Below are positions 43,393 to 51,522 of a stretch of 52,271 nt of DNA, piece after piece. The position numbers and the translations under genes were made by a program. This DNA is from JAGLSB01 sp023135955 (GTDB lineage: Bacteria; Bacteroidota; Bacteroidia; Bacteroidales; GCA-2748055). A model generated the notes under the pieces. That model was given only the letters and a program-made list of their open reading frames with translations. It had not been told where the DNA came from and ran no database searches. The stretch is from positions 1-52,271 of the forward strand of contig DAOVIO010000013.1 in the NCBI GenBank assembly GCA_030673645.1, read 5' to 3'. The stretch's first letter is position 1, and each line of letters opens with the position of its first letter.

Positions 43393-44385
43393 ATGGCAAT
43401 ATTAGCTTTTCAAAAACCGGATAAGGTTATAATGCTCGAGGCAGATGATCATTATGGCAAGTTTGAATTTCGTCCTCTCGAACCAGGATACGGAATTACC
43501 GTTGGAAATTCACTCCGGAGAATATTGCTTTCTTCACTCGAAGGATATGCAATTACAAACATAAAATTCGAAGGAGTAGAGCATGAATTTTCTACAATTA
43601 CTGGAGTAATTGAAGATGTTACCCAAATCATACTTAACCTTAAGCAAATTCGTTTCAAGAAGCAGATTGAGGATGTGAATGATGAGAAAGTTATGCTTTC
43701 ACTCTCCGGTCAGGAAGAATTAAAGGCAGGTGATCTGCAGAAATTTCTTAGTGGTTTCAAGGTTTTGAATCCTGATCTGGTAATCTGCAAAATGGAGCCT
43801 GATGTAAAATTACAAATGGAAATTTCCATTAATAAAGGAAGAGGTTATGTTCCTGCCGATGAAAATAAACCTATTGATCCTGAATTTGGGTTAATTTCCA
43901 TCGACTCGATTTTTACCCCAATTAAAAATGTAAAATACGCAGTAGAAAATTACCGCGTTGAGCAAAAGACAGACTATGAGAAGCTTGTGGTTGAAATAGA
44001 AACCGATGGTTCTGCTCATCCTAAGGAAGCTTTAAAAGAAGCAGCAAAGATTCTTATTTATCACTTCATGTTGTTCTCCGACGAGAAAATTACTCTCGAT
44101 TCTGATGAGAAATTTGCTAATGAAGAATTTGATGAAGAAGTGCTTCATATGAGACAATTACTTAAAACCAAACTCGTTGATATGGACCTTTCCGTTAGGG
44201 CATTAAACTGTCTTAAAGCTGCAGAGGTTGATACATTAGGTGATTTGGTGAAATTCAATAAGAATGATCTTCTTAAATTCAGAAATTTCGGAAAGAAATC
44301 ACTTACAGAACTTGAAGAACTTTTATCTTCAATGAGCCTGAATTTTGGAATGGATATAGCAAAGTTTAAACTAGACAAGGATTAA
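43393..44385 (+). CDS. rpoA: RNA polymerase alpha subunit
   Basis: RpoA (330 aa). The N-terminal dimerisation and assembly domain has EPGYGITVGNSLRRILLSSLEGYAI (about 31-55) and is joined by a linker to a C-terminal domain (about 250-320) with LSVRALNCLKAAEVDTLGDLV and LLKFRNFGKKSLTELEE, the helix-hairpin-helix that binds UP elements and activators. Length is normal, so both domains are complete. It lies between rpsD and rplQ. Confidence 0.98.
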   Translation: MAILAFQKPDKVIMLEADDHYGKFEFRPLEPGYGITVGNSLRRILLSSLEGYAITNIKFEGVEHEFSTITGVIEDVTQIILNLKQIRFKKQIEDVNDEKVMLSLSGQEELKAGDLQKFLSGFKVLNPDLVICKMEPDVKLQMEISINKGRGYVPADENKPIDPEFGLISIDSIFTPIKNVKYAVENYRVEQKTDYEKLVVEIETDGSAHPKEALKEAAKILIYHFMLFSDEKITLDSDEKFANEEFDEEVLHMRQLLKTKLVDMDLSVRALNCLKAAEVDTLGDLVKFNKNDLLKFRNFGKKSLTELEELLSSMSLNFGMDIAKFKLDKD

Positions 44386-44391
44386 GAGAAA

Positions 44392-45096
44392 ATGAGACAT
44401 AGAAAGAGTTTCAATCATTTAGGCAGGAAACCTGCACACAGAAAAGCAATGCTGTCAAATATGGCAACTTCTCTGATAATGAATAAGAGAATAACAACAA
44501 CTATTGCTAAAGCTAAAGCTTTGCGTTCATATGTTGAGCCATTACTTACAAAAGCAAAGGATGACTCTACACATTCCAGAAGGATTGTTTTTTCTTATCT
44601 GCAAGATAAGGATGCTGTTAGTGAGCTATTTAGAGAGATTTCACAGAAAATTACTGATCGTCCAGGTGGATATACCAGAATAATTAAATTAGGAAGCAGG
44701 TTAGGTGATAATGCTGAAATGGCAATTATTGAACTTGTAGATTATAACGATAATCTTGTCTCAGAAAGTACTGCTCCAAAAACCAGTACACGTCGACGCA
44801 GAAAAAGTAGCGGTTCATCTAAAAAAGAAGTTGAAACTGATGTTGATGTTGATGTTGATGTTGATGTTGCAGATGAAGCAGATGAAGTTACTGATGAATT
44901 AATTGAAGATGCCAAAGTTGTTGAGGAAGATGATAAAGCTGAGATTTCTGAGAATGTAGAACCTGAAGCAGAAGTTAAGGAAGAACCAGTTGCTGAGGCT
45001 GAAGTTGTTGAAGAGACTCCTGCTGATAAGCCTGTAACTGAAGTACAGGAAGAAGATAAGAAAAGCGAAGAGGAAGAAGACAAGAAAGAATCTTAA
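44392..45096 (+). CDS. rplQ: 50S ribosomal protein L17 with long acidic tail
   Basis: L17 (234 aa), roughly twice the family core length. The N-terminal 120 aa are ordinary (MRHRKSFNHLGRKPAHRKAML, TTIAKAKALRSYVEPLLTKAK, GGYTRIIKLGSRLGDNAEMAI). After a basic stretch (TSTRRRRKSSGSSKK, about 126-140), an acidic Val/Glu/Asp tail of about 90 aa follows, including VDVDVDVDV encoded by five GATGTT units. Extended L17 tails occur in some Bacteroidota, but I cannot say how common this one is. The tail could be disordered and exposed at the subunit surface near the exit tunnel. It is the last gene before the operon terminator. Confidence 0.95.
   Translation: MRHRKSFNHLGRKPAHRKAMLSNMATSLIMNKRITTTIAKAKALRSYVEPLLTKAKDDSTHSRRIVFSYLQDKDAVSELFREISQKITDRPGGYTRIIKLGSRLGDNAEMAIIELVDYNDNLVSESTAPKTSTRRRRKSSGSSKKEVETDVDVDVDVDVADEADEVTDELIEDAKVVEEDDKAEISENVEPEAEVKEEPVAEAEVVEETPADKPVTEVQEEDKKSEEEEDKKES
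44839..44868 (+). repeat. Hexanucleotide GATGTT microsatellite within rplQ
   Basis: Five exact GATGTT copies encode five Asp-Val pairs in the acidic tail of L17. The unit is a multiple of three, so slippage would change tail length without breaking the frame. Confidence 0.95.
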
Positions 45097-45127
45097 TGAA
45101 AAATTAATATCTGAGAAATACAATTTC

Positions 45128-45166
45128 AAGGGATAAAGCTTAATTTTAACTTTATCCCTTTTTTTT
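45128..45166 (+). terminator. Rho-independent terminator of the ribosomal protein operon
   Basis: AAGGGATAAAG (45128-45138) pairs perfectly with CTTTATCCCTT (45150-45160) around an 11-base loop and is followed by a run of eight T. It lies 31 bases after the rplQ stop and separates the operon from enolase. Confidence 0.93.
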
Positions 45167-45197
45167 GAAATATTCATACAATAAATTAATAAATATT

Positions 45198-46490
45198 ATG
45201 GGACAAATAGTAGACATTCACGCAAGAGAAATACTCGATTCACGAGGAAATCCAACACTTGAAGTCGAAGTTACACTTTCCAGCGGCGATGTAGGTCGTG
45301 CAGCTGTACCTTCCGGAGCATCAACAGGAGAAAATGAAGCACTTGAATTAAGAGATGGTGATAAGAAAAGATATTTGGGAAAAGGCGTTCTTAAGGCTGT
45401 TGAAAACGTAAATACTATTATCGCTAAGGAATTAATAGGTATGAGTGCTTTCGATCAGGTTGGTGTCGATAATAAAATGATCGCTGTTGATGGCACAAAA
45501 ACTAAAGCTAAACTTGGTGCAAATGCCATGCTTGGTGTATCTCTAGCCGTTGCAAAATCTGCTGCTCAGTATCACGATCTTCCACTCTACCGATATATTG
45601 GAGGTGTGAACGCAAAAACATTACCTGTTCCAATGATGAACATTATTAATGGAGGTTCACATTCTGATGCTCCTATTGCATTTCAGGAATTTATGATTCG
45701 TCCGGTTGGAGCTACTTCTTTCCGCGAGGGACTTAGAATGGGGGCAGAAATTTTTCATTCATTAAAGGCTGTTCTAAAAGCCAGAGGTTTAAGCACTGCC
45801 GTTGGAGATGAAGGTGGTTTTGCTCCTAATCTGGATGGTACTGAAGATGCACTTAATTCAATTATCAAAGCTATCGAAAATGCAGGTTATAAGCCTGGAA
45901 GAAAATCAGAAGGCGGAGAGGTTTCTATTGCACTCGATAGCGCTGCTTCTGAGTTTTATAAGAATGGTGTATATGATTACAGTCTTTTCGAAGGCGAAAA
46001 TGGTGCAAAAAGAAATTCTGAGGAACAAGCTGCTTATCTGGCAGAATTAATCGAGAAATTCCCTATCGATTCAATCGAAGACGGAATGGATGAGGCTGAT
46101 TGGGACGGTTGGGTAGTTTTAATGGAAAAGATCGGTGATAAATGTCAGATTGTTGGAGATGACCTATTTGTAACAAATGTTGAGTACCTTAAAAAAGGTA
46201 TCGATTTGGTTGCTGCTAATTCTATCCTGATTAAAGTAAATCAAATAGGAACCCTTACAGAAACACTTAATGCAATTGAAATGGCTCACAGAGCCGGATA
46301 CACATCTGTTACTTCTCATCGTTCAGGTGAGACAGAAGATTCAACAATTGCTGATATTGCAGTTGCAACAAATTCCGGTCAGATTAAAACAGGTTCATTA
46401 AGTCGTTCCGATCGTATCGCTAAATATAACCAGCTGCTTCGTATTGAAGAGGAACTTGGAGATGATGCAGTCTATGGTTTCGAAAAGTAA
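45198..46490 (+). CDS. eno: Enolase
   Basis: Enolase (430 aa) converts 2-phosphoglycerate to phosphoenolpyruvate in glycolysis. The start is the ATG at 45198 (MGQIVDIHAREILDSRGNP); the frame extends eleven codons upstream, but into the end of the terminator region and without family support. Catalytic and Mg-binding motifs are present: GASTGENEALELRD, GGSHSD, FQEFMIRP, VGDEGGFAPN, DSAASEF, EDGMDEADWDGW, GDDLFVTN, the K in LIKVNQIGT, and SHRSGETED. Length is standard. It has its own terminator; the promoter must lie in the short stretch after the rplQ terminator, but I could not see a clear box. Confidence 0.97.
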   Translation: MGQIVDIHAREILDSRGNPTLEVEVTLSSGDVGRAAVPSGASTGENEALELRDGDKKRYLGKGVLKAVENVNTIIAKELIGMSAFDQVGVDNKMIAVDGTKTKAKLGANAMLGVSLAVAKSAAQYHDLPLYRYIGGVNAKTLPVPMMNIINGGSHSDAPIAFQEFMIRPVGATSFREGLRMGAEIFHSLKAVLKARGLSTAVGDEGGFAPNLDGTEDALNSIIKAIENAGYKPGRKSEGGEVSIALDSAASEFYKNGVYDYSLFEGENGAKRNSEEQAAYLAELIEKFPIDSIEDGMDEADWDGWVVLMEKIGDKCQIVGDDLFVTNVEYLKKGIDLVAANSILIKVNQIGTLTETLNAIEMAHRAGYTSVTSHRSGETEDSTIADIAVATNSGQIKTGSLSRSDRIAKYNQLLRIEEELGDDAVYGFEK

Positions 46491-46512
46491 TATAATCTAA
46501 AATTTATATAGC

Positions 46513-46543
46513 AAGGCGCTCAATTATTTGAGCGCCTTTTTTT
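46513..46543 (+). terminator. Rho-independent terminator of enolase
   Basis: AAGGCGCTCAA (46513-46523) pairs perfectly with TTGAGCGCCTT (46528-46538) around a four-base loop, followed by T-rich sequence to 46543. It lies 22 bases after the enolase stop. Confidence 0.95.
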
Positions 46544-46673
46544 ATTTGTGATGAGATTAATTCTGCAATTCGATATTTTATATTAAAAAAATATTTTATT
46601 CAAATAAATTAGTGAGCTGTTTTTAAGTTTTCACAGTGCTTTTCCATTTCTGTAACTGATAGAAAAACAATGT

Positions 46674-46688
46674 TTTATACAGTATAAA
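46674..46688. promoter_or_regulatory. Perfect palindrome upstream of citrate synthase, possible operator
   Basis: TTTATAC, one base (A), then GTATAAA: two perfect 7-base inverted arms, 135 bases before the citrate synthase start. The symmetric form resembles a dimeric regulator site, but no regulator is known for it. Confidence 0.35.
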
Positions 46689-46779
46689 TTCAACCGGATG
46701 TGCAGTTTATTTGAGTTTTTAAACATATGTTCATAATCACATTTATCTAGGGATATTAGTTTTTTTTTTATATTTTTAT

Positions 46780-46793
46780 ATGATTAGAATCAT
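46780..46793. promoter_or_regulatory. Inverted repeat upstream of citrate synthase
   Basis: ATGATT, two bases (AG), then AATCAT, located 30 bases before the start codon, in the likely promoter or leader. AT-rich DNA makes such short repeats common, so the weight is low. Confidence 0.25.
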
Positions 46794-46822
46794 GAACTCA
46801 TTTAAACTAAAAATACAATAAT

Positions 46823-48133
46823 ATGTCAGTTACACTCAAAGAAAAACTCTATGACAAGATTCAGGAATGGAGACCAAGAACAACAAAATTACTAAAGGAG
46901 CATAGTGATAAAGTAGTAGGAGAAGTAACAATTGGGCAGGCAATTGGCGGAATGAGAAGTGTTAAATCTCTCGTCACAGATATTTCATATCTTGACCCAA
47001 ACGAAGGCATTCGTTATAGAGGTTATACTCTACCCGAAGTATTTGAGAAATTACCAAAACCTGAGGGCTCAGAAATGCCCTATGTAGAAGGTTTGATCTA
47101 TTTACTGTTAACAGGTGATGTGCCAACAGAAACTGAAGCTACCGATGTGGTTTTTGAGTTGAATAAACGAAGAATTCTACCTCGTTATGTTTATGAAGTA
47201 CTTGATGCTTTTCCATCTAACAGTCATCCTATGGCTATGTTTTCTTCTGCTATTTTGGCTCTGTCAAGAGAGTCTTGCTTTAGTCATAAATATAATCAGG
47301 GTATTAGTAAAATGGACTATTGGGATTCTACCTATGAGGATTTCATGAATATGATTGCAAAATTACCTGAAATAGGTGCCTATATTTACAGGAAGCTTTA
47401 TAAAGGTGGAGATAGAATTCAATCAAAACCATTTTTGGATATTGGTTCAAATTTTGCCAATATGATGGGCATTGAAAAACCTTATGATGATGTTTCCAGG
47501 ATGTATTTAATTCTGCATGCCGATCATGAAAGTGGTAATGTTAGCGCACATACAGGACATCTTGTAGCCAGTGCATTATCAGATATGTATTTATCTACTT
47601 CTGCTATGGTAAATGGACTTGCAGGTCCTTTACATGGATTAGCAAATCAGGAAGTTCTTCGTTGGATTCAGGGCGTGCATAAGGATATGTTAGGCAAAAT
47701 TCCTTCAGAAGATGAAATGCGTAAATTTGTATGGGATACACTAAATTCAGGTAACGTGATACCAGGTTATGGCCATGCGGTTTTAAGAAAAACAGATCCA
47801 CGCTATAGCATACAACGCGAATTTGCATTAAGAAATATGAAAGATGATCCTTTATTTAGCTATACAGATCTTTTATATAAAGTTGTTCCTCCGATTTTAA
47901 CAGAGCAGGGTAAGGCGAAGAATCCATGGCCTAATGTTGATGCTCAATCAGGTGTTATTCAATGGCATTATGGAGTGACAGAATATGAATTTTATACTGT
48001 AATGTTTGCTATTGGAAGGGCAATTGGAGTTGGCGCCAATATTGTTTGGGACAGAGCTCTTGGTTATCCACTGGAAAGACCTAAATCGCTTACTACAGCA
48101 ATGCTGGAAAAAGTTGCTTCGGGTTCTAAATAG
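46823..48133 (+). CDS. Citrate synthase, eukaryotic (mitochondrial)-type
   Basis: Condenses oxaloacetate and acetyl-CoA to citrate at the entry of the TCA cycle. The 436-aa protein is not the hexameric E. coli type. It follows mitochondrial citrate synthase along its length: IGGMRSVKSLV (41-51), LDPNEGIRYRG (57-67), DHESGNVSAHTGHLV (234-248), MVNGLAGPLHGLANQEVL (262-279), PGYGHAVLRKTDPRY (314-328), and GKAKNPWPNVDAQSG (363-377). Catalytic residues are H271, H318 and D373. There is no mitochondrial or signal peptide. Related bacterial enzymes are known from Geobacteraceae. It stands alone with its own terminator. Confidence 0.95.
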   Translation: MSVTLKEKLYDKIQEWRPRTTKLLKEHSDKVVGEVTIGQAIGGMRSVKSLVTDISYLDPNEGIRYRGYTLPEVFEKLPKPEGSEMPYVEGLIYLLLTGDVPTETEATDVVFELNKRRILPRYVYEVLDAFPSNSHPMAMFSSAILALSRESCFSHKYNQGISKMDYWDSTYEDFMNMIAKLPEIGAYIYRKLYKGGDRIQSKPFLDIGSNFANMMGIEKPYDDVSRMYLILHADHESGNVSAHTGHLVASALSDMYLSTSAMVNGLAGPLHGLANQEVLRWIQGVHKDMLGKIPSEDEMRKFVWDTLNSGNVIPGYGHAVLRKTDPRYSIQREFALRNMKDDPLFSYTDLLYKVVPPILTEQGKAKNPWPNVDAQSGVIQWHYGVTEYEFYTVMFAIGRAIGVGANIVWDRALGYPLERPKSLTTAMLEKVASGSK

Positions 48134-48153
48134 TATTCTTGAACATAGTATTC

Positions 48154-48182
48154 AAAAAACGGCTCCAAGAGCCGTTTTTTTT
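48154..48182 (+). terminator. Rho-independent terminator of citrate synthase
   Basis: AAAACGGCTC (48156-48165) pairs with GAGCCGTTTT (48169-48178) around a three-base loop and is followed by T residues to 48182. The symmetric A-run on the other side would let it work on either strand, but the next gene is codirectional. Confidence 0.92.
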
Positions 48183-48260
48183 GGTTAAAACTATCATAAA
48201 GCTTATAAGATGAAATTTGTCGAGACGAATTTTAGTACCTTAGTCCGAAAATTAATTTAG

Positions 48261-50168
48261 ATGGCTTATAAAAACCTTTCAGCATTTATAGAGATTTTAA
48301 AGGATAGAAAAGAAGTTCTGAGTGTAGACAGTTTTGTTGATCCTGTTCTTGAGATCCCTGAAATTACCGATCGCTTTTCAAAATTATCAGATGGAGGTAA
48401 AGCATTGTTATTTTTAAATACGGGTACTGATTTTCCGGTAATTACAAATATGCTAGGTTCACAGAAAAGAATGTCACTCGCGTTAGGTGCTGAGGAAATA
48501 AATGATGTTGAAAAAAGGCTACGAGATGTTTTTAATAATATCAAAGAGCCCCGAAAAGGCTTTTTTGATAAGCTTGCTATTTTACCTCAGCTTGCCAGAA
48601 TAGGAGGATACTTCCCAACAGAGCACAAGGGGAAAGCTGACTGTCAGCAAGTAATTCATGAAGACCCGGATCTGAATATTTTTCCTGTTTTGAAAACCTG
48701 GCCATTTGACGGTGGTCGTTTTGTTACATTACCACTGGTATTTACTCACGATCCGGAAAGTGGAGAAAGAAATGTAGGGATGTACCGGATGCAAATCTTT
48801 GACAAGAATACTACCGGTATGCACTGGCATCGACATAAAACCGGAGCAAATCACTATGAGAAGTATAAAGAGCTGGGAAAAAAAATGCCAGTGGCTGTTG
48901 TATTGGGTGGTGATCCGGCCATAACTTATAGTGCTACCGCACCTCTGCCCGAGAATATCGATGAACTATTATTAGCTGGATTTTTAAGAGATAAATCTGT
49001 TCCTTTGGTAAAATGCATATCACAGAAGATTAGTGTTCCTGCAGATTCAGAGATAATAATTGAAGGTTATGTGGACCCATCTGAGGAAAAAATAATTGAA
49101 GGCCCTTTTGGTGATCATACCGGATTTTATTCTTTGGAAGATTATTATCCTAAATTTCATGTAACTTGTATTACACATCGGAAAAATGCAATTTATCCTG
49201 CCACACTTGTTGGTATACCTCCACAGGAAGATGCCTGGATAGCAAAGGCAACAGAGAGAATTTTCTTAATGCCAATTCAACAAACAGTCGCTCCCGAATT
49301 GGTCGATATGTATATTCCTGAAATAGGAGTAGCGCATAACCTGACCATAGTAAGCATTGACAAATCTTATCCAGGTCAGGCCAGGAAAATAATGAGTGCC
49401 TTATGGGGAGCCGGACAAATGATGTTTAATAAGGTTTTAATAGTAGTAGATAAAGATGTTAATATTCATAATCTGGGAGAGATTTATGAAAAATTGCAAA
49501 TGATCAACATTATTTCTGATTTAGTAATTTCTTCTGGCCCATTAGATGTCCTTGATCATTCTTCAGATTTTACAGGAATTGGTGGTAAACTTGGGATTGA
49601 TCTTACTAGAAAAACCGAGGAGGAATTCGTCGAAAAACCTATAAGGTTAAAATACAATAGAAAGACAACTTTAGTCTTGAGTGATCAACCTGAAATTAAA
49701 AATGTCAGATTATTAAGCTCAAAAGATAATTCTGCACCTAAAATAGCACTATTAGAGATAAAAAAACATACTGATTATAGTCTACCTGATATTAGTCATA
49801 AGATTCAGAATATTAATGAATTAAAAGACTGCAGTATCTTTCTGATGAGTGATGAAAACGTAGATTTGCAATCATTTAAAGAATTTTTTTGGTATTTTCT
49901 CAATAATATGGAACCGGAAAGGGATATTTTGCGTATAAGCGTACATAGCAATGATCCGATGTTGATTCTTGACGGGACATCTAAGAATCTTGAGAATGAC
50001 CACTTTAAAAGAGATTGGCCAAATCCTGTTTGTATGAGTAAGGATATTATAGAAAAAATCAATTCAAGCTGGGATTCTTATAACTTGGGTACTTGCCTTA
50101 AATCCCCATCTGATCATTACAATAAATTGATAAGAAAATCTGGAGCCAGAGCCTATCATAATTCTTGA
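48261..50168 (+). CDS. UbiD-family decarboxylase
   Basis: Prenylated-FMN-dependent decarboxylase family, 635 aa. UbiD landmarks are VGMYRMQIFDKNTTGMHWH (about 173-191), VAVVLGGDPA (about 212-221), SEIIIEGYV (about 269-277), EGPFGDHTGFYSLEDY (about 285-300) and a hydrophobic core with LWGAGQMMFNKVLIVVDKD. Compared with the 497-aa E. coli UbiD it has about 130 extra C-terminal residues (from about 500), as I recall for Bacteroidota members annotated as menaquinone-related. The substrate (an aromatic or alpha,beta-unsaturated acid) cannot be told, and no ubiX is nearby. A TACCTTAG at 48236 with TTTG 16 bases upstream is a weak promoter match. Confidence 0.88.
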   Translation: MAYKNLSAFIEILKDRKEVLSVDSFVDPVLEIPEITDRFSKLSDGGKALLFLNTGTDFPVITNMLGSQKRMSLALGAEEINDVEKRLRDVFNNIKEPRKGFFDKLAILPQLARIGGYFPTEHKGKADCQQVIHEDPDLNIFPVLKTWPFDGGRFVTLPLVFTHDPESGERNVGMYRMQIFDKNTTGMHWHRHKTGANHYEKYKELGKKMPVAVVLGGDPAITYSATAPLPENIDELLLAGFLRDKSVPLVKCISQKISVPADSEIIIEGYVDPSEEKIIEGPFGDHTGFYSLEDYYPKFHVTCITHRKNAIYPATLVGIPPQEDAWIAKATERIFLMPIQQTVAPELVDMYIPEIGVAHNLTIVSIDKSYPGQARKIMSALWGAGQMMFNKVLIVVDKDVNIHNLGEIYEKLQMINIISDLVISSGPLDVLDHSSDFTGIGGKLGIDLTRKTEEEFVEKPIRLKYNRKTTLVLSDQPEIKNVRLLSSKDNSAPKIALLEIKKHTDYSLPDISHKIQNINELKDCSIFLMSDENVDLQSFKEFFWYFLNNMEPERDILRISVHSNDPMLILDGTSKNLENDHFKRDWPNPVCMSKDIIEKINSSWDSYNLGTCLKSPSDHYNKLIRKSGARAYHNS

Positions 50169-50223
50169 CTCCAATATTTTTTTGTATGAGGAAATTAGAT
50201 TTCTAAAGTGATGTATTTGTTGT

Positions 50224-51447
50224 ATGATTAAAATTTTTGTAAAAATTATATTAATTTTTGCCCTTACTTCAGATGGAATTGTGAGCTCTTCTCACAGTCT
50301 GAATAGTAAGATTATTGAGAGAGATGTATTTTCCCTTGAGAGTGAACCTTCATCATCAGGGGTCATTATAAATTATGTTGATAGCAAAGGATATTTTTGG
50401 CCAGGATCTTATACTCTTAAGCTAAGGAGTAATTCAGGAGAGAGTATTTGGAGTAAAAGTACATCATCATTTATGATGATTTTTGAAGCCCCGTTTTGGC
50501 GAACCAGGATTGCATATTTTACATATGTTTTTATAATTCTTTTTCTATTTTATTTAATACTTCAATTAAAGACAAGTGCACTGCGAAAATCTAATCGTAT
50601 ATTAAGAGAAAATGAATTTGTTGCTAAAGAAGTTTCAAGGCAAAAGGATTTACTTAGTTATAGAAATAAGAATATTGAAGACAGTCTTCATTATGCCCAA
50701 AGGATTCAAAAAGCAATTCTTGTAACTCCAGAAGACTTCAAGAAAATATTACCGAAATCATTTATTATGCATTTACCAAAAGATATCGTAAGTGGTGATT
50801 TCTATTGGATTTCGGAAAAAGGAAACAAAGTATTTGTTGCAGCTGTAGATTGTACGGGTCATGGTGTACCTGGTGCATTTATGTCCTTAATTGGTTTAGA
50901 ATTATTTCGTAAAATTACCAGTATACCTGAAATAGAGGATGCAGGAATTATTCTAAATTATTTAAATGATAATATTCAGGAAATTTTTGGAAAAGGAGGA
51001 AATATTTCTTTAAGTGATGGAATGGATTTGGCTTTTTGCATCATAGATAAGGAAGAGTTAACTTTGGAATTTGCCGGAGCGATTAACCCACTTTATTTAA
51101 TTAGAGATGATAAGCTCATAGAAATTAAGGGAGATCGTTTTTCAATTAGTGCAGATATTGAATTTTTTGATGTGGATATGAAGAAGTTCTCAAGCCATAA
51201 ATTAAAACTTCAAAAAGATGATATGTTTTATATTTTCAGCGATGGTTTTGCTGACCAATTTGGAGGACCGGCTGGAAATAAATATAAATACAGGCGATTC
51301 AGGCACCTTTTACTTACTGTTCATAAACTAGATCTCGAAAGGCAGAAATATTATCTTGAAGAAAACATTGAAGACTGGAAGGGAAATGAGGAGCAGGTTG
51401 ACGATATACTTGTTATTGGGATAAAGGCTGACTTCCAGACAGAATAA
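50224..51447 (+). CDS. SpoIIE-type serine phosphatase with a Y_Y_Y stump but no propeller
   Basis: Protein of 407 aa with an N-terminal signal sequence (about 1-20), then a short region (about 48-92) that matches only the end of a Y_Y_Y domain (NYVDSKG, WPGSYTLKLRS, APFWRT), a transmembrane helix (about 97-116), a coiled coil (about 125-155), and a PP2C/SpoIIE phosphatase domain (about 160-405) with SGDFYWI (190-196), DCTGHGVPGAFMSLIG (209-224) and LSDGMDLAFC. Asp residues in SGD, DCTGHG, LSDG and FSDG fit metal binding. In the usual architecture, Reg_prop propeller repeats precede Y_Y_Y; here they are absent. The next gene, 75 bases on, starts an intact propeller sensor. Its targets are unknown; such phosphatases usually act on anti-sigma antagonists. 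Confidence 0.85.
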   Translation: MIKIFVKIILIFALTSDGIVSSSHSLNSKIIERDVFSLESEPSSSGVIINYVDSKGYFWPGSYTLKLRSNSGESIWSKSTSSFMMIFEAPFWRTRIAYFTYVFIILFLFYLILQLKTSALRKSNRILRENEFVAKEVSRQKDLLSYRNKNIEDSLHYAQRIQKAILVTPEDFKKILPKSFIMHLPKDIVSGDFYWISEKGNKVFVAAVDCTGHGVPGAFMSLIGLELFRKITSIPEIEDAGIILNYLNDNIQEIFGKGGNISLSDGMDLAFCIIDKEELTLEFAGAINPLYLIRDDKLIEIKGDRFSISADIEFFDVDMKKFSSHKLKLQKDDMFYIFSDGFADQFGGPAGNKYKYRRFRHLLLTVHKLDLERQKYYLEENIEDWKGNEEQVDDILVIGIKADFQTE

Positions 51448-51457
51448 ATCTTCTAAT

Positions 51458-51488
51458 TTTGATTATATACATTACAAAGTTAATTTTG
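51458..51488 (+). promoter_or_regulatory. Bacteroidota-type promoter before the last gene
   Basis: TTTG (51458-51461), a 19-base spacer and TAATTTTG (51481-51488) match the -33/-7 consensus exactly. Transcription would start near 51495, after the ATG at 51493, so translation must begin at the next in-frame ATG, 51523. Confidence 0.7.
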
Positions 51489-51522
51489 TTCCATGGAGCA
51501 TTGGTTGAAAATATTCTTTAAA

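Larger units (their letters stand above)
46491..46822. other. Intergenic region between enolase and citrate synthase
   Basis: It contains the enolase terminator (46513-46543), then AT-rich DNA with two palindromes upstream of the citrate synthase start (46674-46688 and 46780-46793). No gene is visible and I found no clean TAnnTTTG box. Confidence 0.55.

Noticed and set aside
44742..45083. 113-codon Ser-rich minus-strand frame over rplQ
   Set aside because: It is the reverse reading of the Glu/Asp codons and GATGTT repeats of the L17 tail.
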